DNA of 64,000 nt from Photorhabdus sp. CRCIA-P01 (lineage in GTDB: Bacteria > Pseudomonadota > Gammaproteobacteria > Enterobacterales > Enterobacteriaceae): NCBI RefSeq assembly GCF_003545805.1, contig NZ_NMQR01000019.1, positions 20,359-84,358 on the forward strand. The letters run 5' to 3'. A program made the translations under genes and the position numbers. A model generated the notes under the pieces. The model was not told where the DNA came from and did not search any database. It saw nothing but the letters and a program-made list of their open reading frames with translations. Shown piece by piece: positions 18,683 to 28,500 of this stretch (positions are counted from its first letter, which is position 1; each line of letters starts with the position of its first letter).

Positions 18683-19149
18683 AAAGCTGGCACATCTTCC
18701 AGAGTGGTAATTACCATCGAGTAATGTCCGGGAGTGAACTGAAATATGTCAATAGTACGTACCGCCGTATCTATCTTTTTCTCTTTATAATGGACGGTAT
18801 GCACCAGCGTTGCACCCACTGTGTTTATTTCCTCGTCAAAAAGAACTTTGCCGTCTTTAACCAGACGAAAAGTAATAGGTATGGCAACTCCATCAACATG
18901 AGCACGAAATAACTCAGATCGCCTTTCTTTTTCCTCCTGACTATCCCCAATCGCAAATAACAGAGAAACCCGATATTCTCTAATCTTGCTGATTTCAAAA
19001 TCAATTTTGATTGATTGACCAGACCGCGTTACATCAATCGGTTTATATATATCAATGGGCTTAGAACAGGCCATTAATAAGGTGCAACTCATGAAAATAA
19101 TAATATTGCGCCAGTGTTTGAACCTTTCGTGTACCCGTAATACTTTCAT
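18634..19149 (-). CDS. Array lipoprotein, copy 13 (most divergent, first in the array)
   Basis: A 171-residue paralogue, lipobox LMAC, PIDVTRSGQSIKIDFEISK as in copy 7, but with a divergent middle (REYRVSLLFAIGDSQEEKERR) and a different C-terminus: after GIESF it reads VHITDSVFS in place of VEFTYYDPKI. It is the copy nearest the secretion genes. The ATG at 19149 follows GGAGTGACTTG. A 46-bp tandem duplication lies over its 3' end. Confidence 0.78.
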   Translation of the reverse strand: MKVLRVHERFKHWRNIIIFMSCTLLMACSKPIDIYKPIDVTRSGQSIKIDFEISKIREYRVSLLFAIGDSQEEKERRSELFRAHVDGVAIPITFRLVKDGKVLFDEEINTVGATLVHTVHYKEKKIDTAVRTIDIFQFTPGHYSMVITTLEDVPAFNGIESFVHITDSVFS

Positions 19150-19278
19150 CAAGTCACTCCAAACAAAGTAAGACTGCGAAAAACCCTTTGACCATTAACA
19201 ATAACTTATCTCAAACACGGAAAACGGTGAGTATAGCGAACCGGGTTCACAGAGCTGCCCCCACGAGCCGCCGTTCTC

Positions 19279-20694
19279 TTACCGTTCTCTCAGGCTTTCA
19301 TCCAGATGCTGCTGCAATGGGCTTAAGAAGTAATCGATCACTCGACGTTGATCGGTTTTTATTTCTGCCGTGATCGACATGCCCGGAGACAGCGCGACTC
19401 GCTGACCATTGACCAGCACGTGATCAGACTTCAAGCGAATACGGCTGCTATAGATAAGCCCACGTTTTTCATCCTCGATAGCGTCGTTCGATACGTTGAG
19501 CACTTCGCCGTCAACAGTGCCGTACTTGGTAAAAGTGAAGGTTTCCACTTTGACAGTGACCGGTTGACCAACGTGGACGAAACCCACATCCTTGTTTTCC
19601 AGCATGGCTTCCACTTCTACCGGTTGGTCTGCGGGAACAATAACCATCAGCGGCTGTGCCGGTGTTACCACACCACCGACGGTATGGATAGCAAGTTGTT
19701 GAACTGTGCCAGCCACCGGGGCTTTGAGGCTGGTCAGGGTTTCATGGTAACGGGCCTTCGCCAGCTCCTGAACCAAGGTTGCTGCTTTTTTGTTGGCTTC
19801 CTGTTGCAGGTCGAGCATGGCGCGGCGATTTTGCGCAACAACAGCCTCACGCCGACGTCGCGCTTCGTCCCGAGCGGCGGTGTGCTGCAAGACACTGGCC
19901 TGCTGTACGCTTAACTGGCGTTGCAGATCCAATCGCGTCTGCTCTTTTTCCAGATATGCATGCCGCGATACATACTGTTTTGTTAATAACCGTTGGTAAT
20001 CCTCAGCCAATCGCGTAGCAATCGGTAACGTTTTTCGCAGGCTAGCCACCTGAGACTGGGCAGACTGAATTTCGGCGCTGCGTTGGAGGATTTCTGCGTC
20101 CACCAACTCTAGGTTGCTGCGGTATTCCTGGTATTGTCCTTGAAGCCAGCGCTGAGCACTGAGCACCTGCTCAGGGTTGGCGTTGGCAATCGTCCCTACC
20201 AGCGACGCCGGCGACTGTTGCTGATTGATAGCATCAAGCATAGCGGCACTCCGCGCACTGTCGATACGAGCAGCCAGCAGCTCACTCTGGACCCGGCTGA
20301 CGTCGGCGCTCGCCGCCGTCGGGTCGAGTTCGACCAACAACTCGCCGACTTTCACCGTTTGACCGTCATTGACGTGGATCGCTCTGACCACCGCCGTTTC
20401 GCTGGATTGAATCAACTTGGTCTTGCCATTGGGAACGACCTTTCCCGGGGCAATAGCCACTACCTCGATTTTGCCAATGTAGGCCCAGAGCAACGCCAAT
20501 ACAGCGAAACCCATAATGCTCCAGGTGAAAATTCTCGGTGCTGGGTGAACCGGTGTTTCCTGCAACTCCAAAGCCGTCGGTAAAAACTGTAATTCATGAG
20601 CGAGTCGCGGCGACACGTCCATGCTTTTACGTTGGCGCCAAGACTGACTCCACGCGTGACGATAACGCTGCAATAAAGAGAGGGTGGCGCTCAT
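19279..20694 (-). CDS. Type I secretion membrane fusion protein (HlyD family)
   Basis: A periplasmic adaptor of 471 residues that would connect the ABC exporter to an outer-membrane TolC-type channel. There is a short cytoplasmic N-terminus with one membrane segment at about 53-72 (FTWSIMGFAVLALLWAY). Next come a biotinyl-lipoyl-like half motif (AVVRAIHVNDGQTVKVGELL), a long Gln/Arg-rich coiled coil (about 130-330), the second lipoyl half (LKAPVAGTVQQLAIHTVGG) and a C-terminal beta barrel. It follows the exporter gene after 142 bases and is presumably cotranscribed. No outer-membrane channel gene is in the window, so a chromosomal TolC elsewhere is likely used. Confidence 0.92.
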   Translation of the reverse strand: MSATLSLLQRYRHAWSQSWRQRKSMDVSPRLAHELQFLPTALELQETPVHPAPRIFTWSIMGFAVLALLWAYIGKIEVVAIAPGKVVPNGKTKLIQSSETAVVRAIHVNDGQTVKVGELLVELDPTAASADVSRVQSELLAARIDSARSAAMLDAINQQQSPASLVGTIANANPEQVLSAQRWLQGQYQEYRSNLELVDAEILQRSAEIQSAQSQVASLRKTLPIATRLAEDYQRLLTKQYVSRHAYLEKEQTRLDLQRQLSVQQASVLQHTAARDEARRRREAVVAQNRRAMLDLQQEANKKAATLVQELAKARYHETLTSLKAPVAGTVQQLAIHTVGGVVTPAQPLMVIVPADQPVEVEAMLENKDVGFVHVGQPVTVKVETFTFTKYGTVDGEVLNVSNDAIEDEKRGLIYSSRIRLKSDHVLVNGQRVALSPGMSITAEIKTDQRRVIDYFLSPLQQHLDESLRER

Positions 20695-20747
20695 GCGAAA
20701 TTATTTTCCTTGAATCGGAGTATATTTATCTTGATCACTTCTGCCTC

Positions 20748-20804
20748 TGACTGTGTTATTAGCCATTGATTGTGTTATTAACCGTTGATTGTGTTATTAG
20801 CCGT
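20748..20804. repeat. Three 19-bp direct repeats before the HlyD-type gene
   Basis: Three exactly contiguous 19-bp units (20748-20766, 20767-20785, 20786-20804) with the pattern TGAYTGTGTTATTARCCRT differ at only a few positions. They lie in the 142-bp gap between the exporter and adaptor genes, upstream of the adaptor start. They could be an operator array or simply a microsatellite-like expansion. Confidence 0.85.
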
Positions 20805-20836
20805 TTTCATCGCACTTTCCGGGAAATGGAAGCCTC

Positions 20837-22987
20837 TTAGCCTTGCTGCATTTGATACAACCGTGAATAGTGGCCGTCCTGACGCGCCAGTAACTCGGCG
20901 TGGGCCCCCTGTTCAACGATCTGCCCGCGATCCATCACAAGGATACGATGCGCGTCGCGTACAGCGGACAACCGATGAGCGATAATGATGACCGTGCGCC
21001 CCTTGCAAATGCTTTGCATGTTCTGCTGCACCACTCGTTCAGACTCGTAGTCCAGCGCACTGGTCGCCTCGTCGAAAATCAAAATGCGAGGATTGCCGAT
21101 CAAAGCTCGGGCAATGGCTACCCGTTGCCGTTGACCGCCCGAAAGTGACGCTCCGTGCTCACCCACAATGGTGTCGTAACCTTCGGGCAGTTCAAGGATG
21201 AATTCATGGGCTCCAGCCATACGGGCGGCATGCATGACCACGTCGAGCGGCGCACCCGGATCGCTCAAGGCAATGTTTTCACGAATGCTGCGGTTGAATA
21301 GCATATTGTCCTGCAACACCACACCAATCTGCCGACGCAGCGAGGACACATCAGCCAATGCCAAGTCCATGCCATCGACCATGACCCGTCCACGCTCAGG
21401 AACATAAAGCCGCTGCAACAAGCGGGTCAGGGTGCTTTTACCGGAACCGGAGCGGCCCACCACACCAATGATTTCTCCCGCGCCAATGGCCAAGTTGATT
21501 CCGCGCAACACCTCAGAACCATCAGCCCGATAACGAAAATGCACCTGTTCGAACTCTATCCGCCCCTTGAGCGGCGGTACCGTGCTACGTGTAGCCTGAG
21601 ACAATTCAGTACGGGAATTAAGGATGTCTCCCAGACGCTGCACTGAGACCCCAGTCTGCTGGAAGCTGGTCCACAGTTGCGCCAGACGCATGATAGGGCC
21701 GCTGACACGACCGGCCAGCATATTGAATGCGATCAATTCCCCCACCGATAGCTGCCCCTCTATCACGAGACGCGCACCGAGCCAGAGTGTGGCGACCGTC
21801 ACTAACTTGCCAATAAGCGAGACGCTTTCATTGGCGATAGTGGATAAGGTCTGTGTTTTGAAACCTGCGGCAACATAAGCCGCCAGTTGGTTGTCCCACT
21901 TGCGGATGGCCTGCGGTTCAACCGCCATTGATTTTAGGGTATCGATGCCATTTACCGTTTCGACAAGGAATGCCTGATTCTCGGCGTTACGTGTGAAGCT
22001 ATCCTGTAATCGCTTACGCAAGAGAGGTGTAACCACCCCCGAAACGAGTGCATAGAGCGGCAATGATAACACCACAACGAGGGTCAACCAGCCGCTGTAA
22101 TAGAACATCACAAGGATGAACACTAGAGAAAAAAGCACGTCGAGCATCAGGGTAATGGCGTTGCCAGTGAGGAAGCTGCGGATGTTTTCCAGTTCGCGTA
22201 CACGCGCCACAGAATCACCGACTCTCCTGGCCTGGAAGTAAGCCAGCGGCAGATTAATCAAGTGCCGAAACAGATTCGATCCCAACTCCACATCAATACG
22301 GCTGGTCGTATGGGTAAACACGTAGCTACGCAGACCGCTCAGGGCCGACTCGAACAGCATGATACCCAGCAATCCCGTCGCGATAACATCCAGTGTGGTT
22401 AGGCCGTGGTGCACCAGTACTTTGTCCATGACCACCTGAAAGAACAACGGAGTCACCAGAGCAAATAGCTGCAAGGCAAAAGACCCCAGCAAAACTTCAC
22501 CCAACAACTTGCGGTATTTGACGATAGCCGGGATAAACCAAGTGAAGTCAAAGCGTGAAGTCTCGCCGGACAGACTGTTACTGGAACGCACCAGCACCAG
22601 TTGCCCTGTCCAACGCTGCTCAAGCCCCTCGAAGCTGATAACTTCTGGGCGCGCCGAACGTGGGTCCTGAATCAGAGCCTGTTCTTTATCCAGCTTAGCC
22701 AAAATAAAAAACTTCCCATCTTTGTCAATGGCAATGGCGGGCAATGGAGTATGTTCAAGTCTGGCAAGTGTTGTGTGTACAGCCTTGGCTTTCAGCCCTG
22801 AATGACGAGCAGCCAGCAGCAGCTCCTTCAAGGTAAGACCTTGGTTGGAAGTAGAAAATTCGTGTGAAAGTTGTTCAATCGATATAGCTATGTTGTGAAA
22901 CCTGGCCAACATGGCCAAGCAAATCAGGCCGGTATCCAGCTCCGGGGAAGAGTGGGGTGACTCAGTACTCATTTCATTATCTTGCAT
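20837..22987 (-). CDS. Type I secretion ABC transporter (HlyB family)
   Basis: An inner-membrane exporter of 716 residues, predicted to recognise the C-terminal signal of the RTX protein and drive its export. An N-terminal C39-like domain (about 10-135) has DTG where active C39 peptidases have DCG, so Thr19 replaces the catalytic Cys; this is usual for RTX exporters, which dock but do not cleave. Six membrane segments follow (about 160-440). The ATPase domain has Walker A GRSGSGKST (about 510), signature LSGGQRQR (about 613), Walker B ILIFDEAT and the switch His in AHRLS. It is the first gene of the island transcript. Confidence 0.93.
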   Translation of the reverse strand: MQDNEMSTESPHSSPELDTGLICLAMLARFHNIAISIEQLSHEFSTSNQGLTLKELLLAARHSGLKAKAVHTTLARLEHTPLPAIAIDKDGKFFILAKLDKEQALIQDPRSARPEVISFEGLEQRWTGQLVLVRSSNSLSGETSRFDFTWFIPAIVKYRKLLGEVLLGSFALQLFALVTPLFFQVVMDKVLVHHGLTTLDVIATGLLGIMLFESALSGLRSYVFTHTTSRIDVELGSNLFRHLINLPLAYFQARRVGDSVARVRELENIRSFLTGNAITLMLDVLFSLVFILVMFYYSGWLTLVVVLSLPLYALVSGVVTPLLRKRLQDSFTRNAENQAFLVETVNGIDTLKSMAVEPQAIRKWDNQLAAYVAAGFKTQTLSTIANESVSLIGKLVTVATLWLGARLVIEGQLSVGELIAFNMLAGRVSGPIMRLAQLWTSFQQTGVSVQRLGDILNSRTELSQATRSTVPPLKGRIEFEQVHFRYRADGSEVLRGINLAIGAGEIIGVVGRSGSGKSTLTRLLQRLYVPERGRVMVDGMDLALADVSSLRRQIGVVLQDNMLFNRSIRENIALSDPGAPLDVVMHAARMAGAHEFILELPEGYDTIVGEHGASLSGGQRQRVAIARALIGNPRILIFDEATSALDYESERVVQQNMQSICKGRTVIIIAHRLSAVRDAHRILVMDRGQIVEQGAHAELLARQDGHYSRLYQMQQG

Positions 22988-23701
22988 CAGACAACTTAAT
23001 CCTTAAATCAAAAATCTGGATATTCATCTCACCCCTAGCAAGCTATCCAGACATATCCGTAATCCGTTTAGTAAACAAATCACAATTCATATAATTAGGC
23101 GTTTATATCATCAAATAATAATAAATTTCATTTAATATATTCACAAACTGTGACATTAACCACACAATAATATTAAAATTTATTAAATTTATAATTTTGT
23201 TGTTTACATTGATAACAAAATATAAACATCAACAATTTGATTCAGTAATTGTAACGACTCTTGAATCGGTGAAATTAAGATATCGATCAGTATATAGCCA
23301 TCACGATGAAACTACTCGGTATTGCTGACTGAACGATTACGACTCACAATCAATCAACATGAAGGACTAAGAAAAGATATTTCAATTGGAAAATAACCAA
23401 AATTTGGCATAGGTAGGTTTAAGATACATTTATCTTGAATAGGTCAATATAATCGCTAGATCACTGCACAAGAATTTTTCAATCACCCAATTGAGAACTT
23501 TTTACAAAAACAAAAGACATGTTTACCGAAGTCAGTACGGCAAATCAGGAAGTTCATTAAAGGTATTAATGACCTGCTTGTCGGGCTTAAAAATTCCAAT
23601 CCAAAAATTGCACGAATAACGTTCAAAAAACGTCAGATAAGATATGACCACATCATTAATATATAAATTTTTTTGCACAAGCCCGTCTATCAGAGCAAGC
23701 A
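22988..23701. other. AT-rich gap between recD and the secretion island
   Basis: About 710 bases, very AT-rich near 23050-23230, which must hold the promoter of the island transcript; I cannot fix its elements. A weak inverted repeat (ATTTTGTT/AACAAAAT) lies at 23194-23221. On the plus strand 23460-23666 is open for 68 codons without a start and reads LPKSVRQIRKFIKGINDLLV, which looks protein-like but is not recognised. It may be a remnant of an earlier inserted gene. Confidence 0.4.
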
Positions 23702-25555
23702 CTAATCCGCCTGTAAGCTAAGCCGCTCTGCTAACCCGCTTCGCCTTTGAGTTGGCGTCTGAATTGCCTGACGCAATACCGCTTCATGTGCATAAAGAGT
23801 CAGTTTTTCTCTGGCACGGGTTATCGCTGTGTAGACCAATTCACGGCTAACAACCGGTACAAACTGCGTTGGCAATACCAAAGCTGTATGGTCAAATTCT
23901 GATCCCTGCGATTTGTGTACGGTCATCACATACGCCGTTTCATGTTGTGGTAAACGACTTGGCTGGATTCCTTTAATCTCCCCATCAGGCAACTGAAAAT
24001 AAGCACGCAGTTCATTATTTTCGTCTCTGAGCATAATACCGATATCACCATTAAACAGACCTAGCGTGCTGTCATTACGCGATATCATGATGGGTCGACC
24101 TGCATAACCACGGCTGAAAATCCCGACTGGGCGACGAATAAGCCCCTGACGATGTAATAGCTGTTCTATGCGCTCATTAAGCCCACTGACACCAAACGGC
24201 CCTTCTCTAAGTGCACACAACAAACGATATCGGTTAAATTCATCTAAAATCGCTTTGGCCGGTGCCTGCTTTGTTACCAGTTGCAAATAAGCGTGATAAC
24301 CCGATACCGTTTCTGCTAGCAATCGCTGATAATCTTCATCGTCAGACAACGGGTAAAAGCTGATATCCTTCAACGGTTGCTGCAAAATAGAGAGCGCTTG
24401 CCGACTCTTCCCTTGATTAACTGCCATAGCCAACTGACCAATGCCAGAATCTACATTAAAACGGTAACTTTTGCGTAAAAGACACAAACGATCACGAACC
24501 TCTGGGATATCTTGCTGCTCACCTGCAACTAACTGGTATCCAGTCAACCGACTTAACTGCTGTGCCCTCGCTACGCTGTATCCCAGTTCAGCAAAACGGC
24601 AAATATCACCCAACACCGCGCCTGCTTCCACTGACGCCAATTGATCACGGTCACCAAGCAGAACAATTTTCGCTTTCGGTGGTAATGCATCAATCAACCT
24701 GGCCATCATGGGTAAATCCACCATTGACGCTTCATCCACCACCAGCACATCCAAACTCAGTGGATTATCTCGATCATAACGTAATCGCTGGCTATCAGGC
24801 TGTGCTCCTAGCAAGCGATGAATCGTCTGCGCTTGATCTGGCATGTATGCAAACTGTTTCTCCGTCAGAGGCAATTTTCTGACCGCACTGTTAAGAGATT
24901 CGGTCAATCTCGCAGCCGCCTTTCCGGTCGGAGCCGCCAGTTGAATAACCCGCTTTTTATCAGGTTCAAGTTTAATTAAGGCTGCCAACAACTTAGCAAC
25001 GGTGGTAGTTTTCCCGGTTCCCGGTCCACCAGAGATAACCGAAATTCTGCTAGTTACCGCAACAGCCGCCGCCACTTTTTGCCAGTCCACCGCCTCTTCA
25101 GATAGTACGAATAATTCATCCAGAATGGCTTTCAGTTGCTGTTCCTGAATATGATCGGTTGGTTGATTGCCTGAAAAGAAAGCCGCCACCTGACACTCAC
25201 TTTGCCACATTCTCTGCAAATAGAGTCGGTCATGGGAAAGCACAACCGGCGTTGGTTGAAGTCCATCACTAACAGCAGCACAATTTTCCAGCGCTATCAG
25301 CAAACTCTGTTCATCAGGTTTTCCCGCAACCTGCCATAACTGTTCGGCAAATTCACGATGTCGCCCATCAAAAAAATATTCAGGCATTATCCGATTAACC
25401 GGCAGGCAAACATGCCCGGTACCCGTTTCAGCGCTTAACAGCGCCATCACCAATAACAAAACAGGATCTTTATCTTCAATCAATGCATGAGCAAACTGTA
25501 AATCCAATGAACGCAAAAGCCTGAGGTTTACTGCCTGTTGTAATAACGAAATCAT
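23702..25555 (-). CDS. recD: Exonuclease V alpha subunit RecD
   Basis: The 5'-3' helicase subunit of RecBCD, which unwinds and degrades linear duplex ends and is tamed at Chi. The 617 residues are close to the 608 of E. coli. Walker A GGPGTGKTTT is at about 176-185, Walker B VVDEASMVD near 275, and the C-terminal helicase motif has VMTVHKSQGSEF and VYTAITRAREKL. It overlaps the end of recB by one base (TAATG), so translation is coupled. Confidence 0.97.
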   Translation of the reverse strand: MISLLQQAVNLRLLRSLDLQFAHALIEDKDPVLLLVMALLSAETGTGHVCLPVNRIMPEYFFDGRHREFAEQLWQVAGKPDEQSLLIALENCAAVSDGLQPTPVVLSHDRLYLQRMWQSECQVAAFFSGNQPTDHIQEQQLKAILDELFVLSEEAVDWQKVAAAVAVTSRISVISGGPGTGKTTTVAKLLAALIKLEPDKKRVIQLAAPTGKAAARLTESLNSAVRKLPLTEKQFAYMPDQAQTIHRLLGAQPDSQRLRYDRDNPLSLDVLVVDEASMVDLPMMARLIDALPPKAKIVLLGDRDQLASVEAGAVLGDICRFAELGYSVARAQQLSRLTGYQLVAGEQQDIPEVRDRLCLLRKSYRFNVDSGIGQLAMAVNQGKSRQALSILQQPLKDISFYPLSDDEDYQRLLAETVSGYHAYLQLVTKQAPAKAILDEFNRYRLLCALREGPFGVSGLNERIEQLLHRQGLIRRPVGIFSRGYAGRPIMISRNDSTLGLFNGDIGIMLRDENNELRAYFQLPDGEIKGIQPSRLPQHETAYVMTVHKSQGSEFDHTALVLPTQFVPVVSRELVYTAITRAREKLTLYAHEAVLRQAIQTPTQRRSGLAERLSLQAD

Positions 25556-28500
25556 TAATTTTTCTCTTTTTCAGACTGTTCATTACCACTGAAAAACATA
25601 TCCAAAGCATCAACAAATTCAGCCGATGGCCGACAACTGAAAATACCATTCCCCGGTTGTTGTTTATCTATCCCCCTCAGAAACAGATAAATCACGCCGC
25701 CGAAATGTTGTTGGTAATCATAATTAACTAACCTGTGACGCAAGTAGCGATGCAGCGCCAGTGTATAAAGCTGATATTGCAGATCATAGCGATGCTCAAT
25801 CATGGCGGTTTCCATTGCCTGATGGGTATAAGCCTGACTCTCCGCTCCCAACCAGTTTGATTTGTAATCCAGCACGTAGAACCTGCCTTGCCAACAGAAA
25901 ACCAAATCAATAAACCCTTTCAGCATCCCTTTCACCTGCTGAAATTCCAGTTGGGGACAACAAGCGGAAACCGGGTCATAACGACGCATTACCGTATCCA
26001 ATTCCTGAGATCGCAAAAGTTGCTCAACCGGCAGATAAAATTGCATTTCATTCTGTTGATGATGCAGTGGAATTTTTGCAAGTTGCAGACCTTCATCATT
26101 CAATGGAATGGTAAAAATATCGGCCATCCATTGCTGTAATATCCCACCCCAGCATTCATCAAATCCGGCTGATTGCAGTTGTTCTGCCAACCAGTTCTCA
26201 TCGGGTAATTGGCTGAAATTAAGTTCTTCCAAAATAGCGTGTAAAAAAGTCCCTGCGGAGGCTCCTCGTGGGAATGTATGGGGCGTCATTTCAGGTTGTT
26301 CCACTGACTGCTTTTCACCACTGGCATCAATATCAAGTTTTGGCGCAATAGACTGAACAATCACGTCAATAGATTCTTCTCCAGCAAAATAAGCCGCAGC
26401 ACTGCCACGATGAACCACCGAGTTTCGTAAACCAGAATAACTGGTAATACGCCAATCATCCTGAACTCTGCGTTTAAATTGCCTAGCCGAAAGTACCAAA
26501 TCATTTTTACTTTGCGATTGCCAAGGATGATCGTCAGTATCATTAATTAACGATACAACAATGCCATCCCCGCTTAATTCTTTAAGTGATGTTGCCAGAA
26601 AATTAGCATCCCCTTTCACTCCCTTTTGCAACAGATAGCCCAGAGCACACTGATGCAGATCAGTATCCCCGACCTTTTTCTTATTGCCTTTTATCAGCGG
26701 AGCCACACCGACACTGCAATGGTAAACAGAACGCGTCAATGCGACATAGAGTAAACGCAAATCCTCCGCCAATCGCTCTTGTTCCGCCAGCTCAATCGTC
26801 TCGTCATCAGGAAAGATATCAAGGCAAGCATTAAAGCTTGTACGATCATGATATATCGCCCGCTTCTGCTCCCTGAAATTACAGATAAATGGCAACCATA
26901 CCAGCGGATATTCCAGTCCTTTAGATTTATGGATAGTACAAATTTGTACCAAATGACGATCGCTTTCCAGCCGCATCTGCTGATTTTCAGATTGTGGATC
27001 AGGATGAGAGATCTGCTGAGCCAACCAGCGGGTGACTGCATGTTCACTGTCAAGTTGTAAAGATATCTCCTGCAACAGCTCACCAATATGCATCACATCC
27101 GTCAAACGCCGTTCACCGTCATAACTGGCAAGCAAATTCTCAGCAATATGATGGTTGGCGATTACCGCTCGTAACATAGGTAACACACCACGGCGTTGCC
27201 ACAGACGAAAGTAGCCATCAAATTCATCAACTAACTGGTCCCATGCTTTCTCATCATGATTTAGTTTGTCTATCTGTCGAGCGGTCAAGCCAAATAAACC
27301 ACTGGCAAGCGCACTTCTCAAGACTCGTTCTTTCTCTGGTGATAACACCGCTTGCAACAGCCAGAGAATATCCTTGGCTTCCGCAGTATCAAATACACTT
27401 TCTCGGTTAGAAAGAAATACGGAAGGGATAGATAACAGATTAAGTGCATTACGGATCAGTATGGCTTCCTTTCTGCTACGCACCAGAACCGTAATGTCAG
27501 CCGCCGTCACAGGCCGAACTTCCTCACTTTTATGTAACAAAGCCCGCCCTTCGCTCCCCGCCTGCAACCAATCACGAATTTGCGCGGCACAGAGCCGTGA
27601 CATCGTTTGCTCATAATCTCCGGTGGAAACCCCTTCTCCTGATTGTAACCAGAAATTCAATGCGGCCTGTTCTTCACCATAATAACTAAAAGAGAGTTCC
27701 CGGTTTTTCTCTGCCGCAGAAACCTCGATAAAAGGGATTTGCTCAAACAAAAATGGATTTTCTGAACGCATAAACAGTTTGTTTACTGCCTGTACCATTG
27801 AGTAGGCAGAGCGCCAGTTTGTTTCCAGAGTATAGTGAGCACTTACCTGAGAACGGGCACGAATATAAGTGAAAATATCTGCGCCCCGAAATGCATAAAT
27901 AGCTTGTTTAGGATCGCCGATAAACAGCAATCCATTTTCAGGCTGACTGCCATAGATGGTATGAAAAATCCGATATTGCTGTGGGTCGGTATCCTGAAAT
28001 TCGTCAATCAAAGCAACCGGATAGCGCCGACGGACAGTTTCAGCAAGCAAATCACTGCCTGGGCCTTTCAGAGCATCATCAAGACGGGTAAGTAAATCAT
28101 CAAACCCCATCTGACCACGTGTTAACTTTTCCTGACGGATTGATTGGCGAATCTCAATAATAGCCCTGGAGATAATCAAATCACGTAAAGTAAGTGGTTG
28201 CTGATACAAATCATCTATCGCCACAAAAAGTGAATGTTCAGGTACCTCACCTTTCTTTGTCTTTTCTGCCAATACTGACTGCCGGAATTTCTCCAGTGCT
28301 TTTGGCAACTGATAATCCTCTGTAGGCGCCTGGGCCCAATCCATGACACTATTCAGCCAATTTGGTAAGTGCTTACTACTGTAACTTCTTTTATCTACGC
28401 CAGAGCCCGCAATTAAATCGTGCAACTCTCCGGCAACTTCATTCCACTGGTATTTAACATCGCTGATCAACTGGGTAATTTTTTCATGGCGACTTAACAA

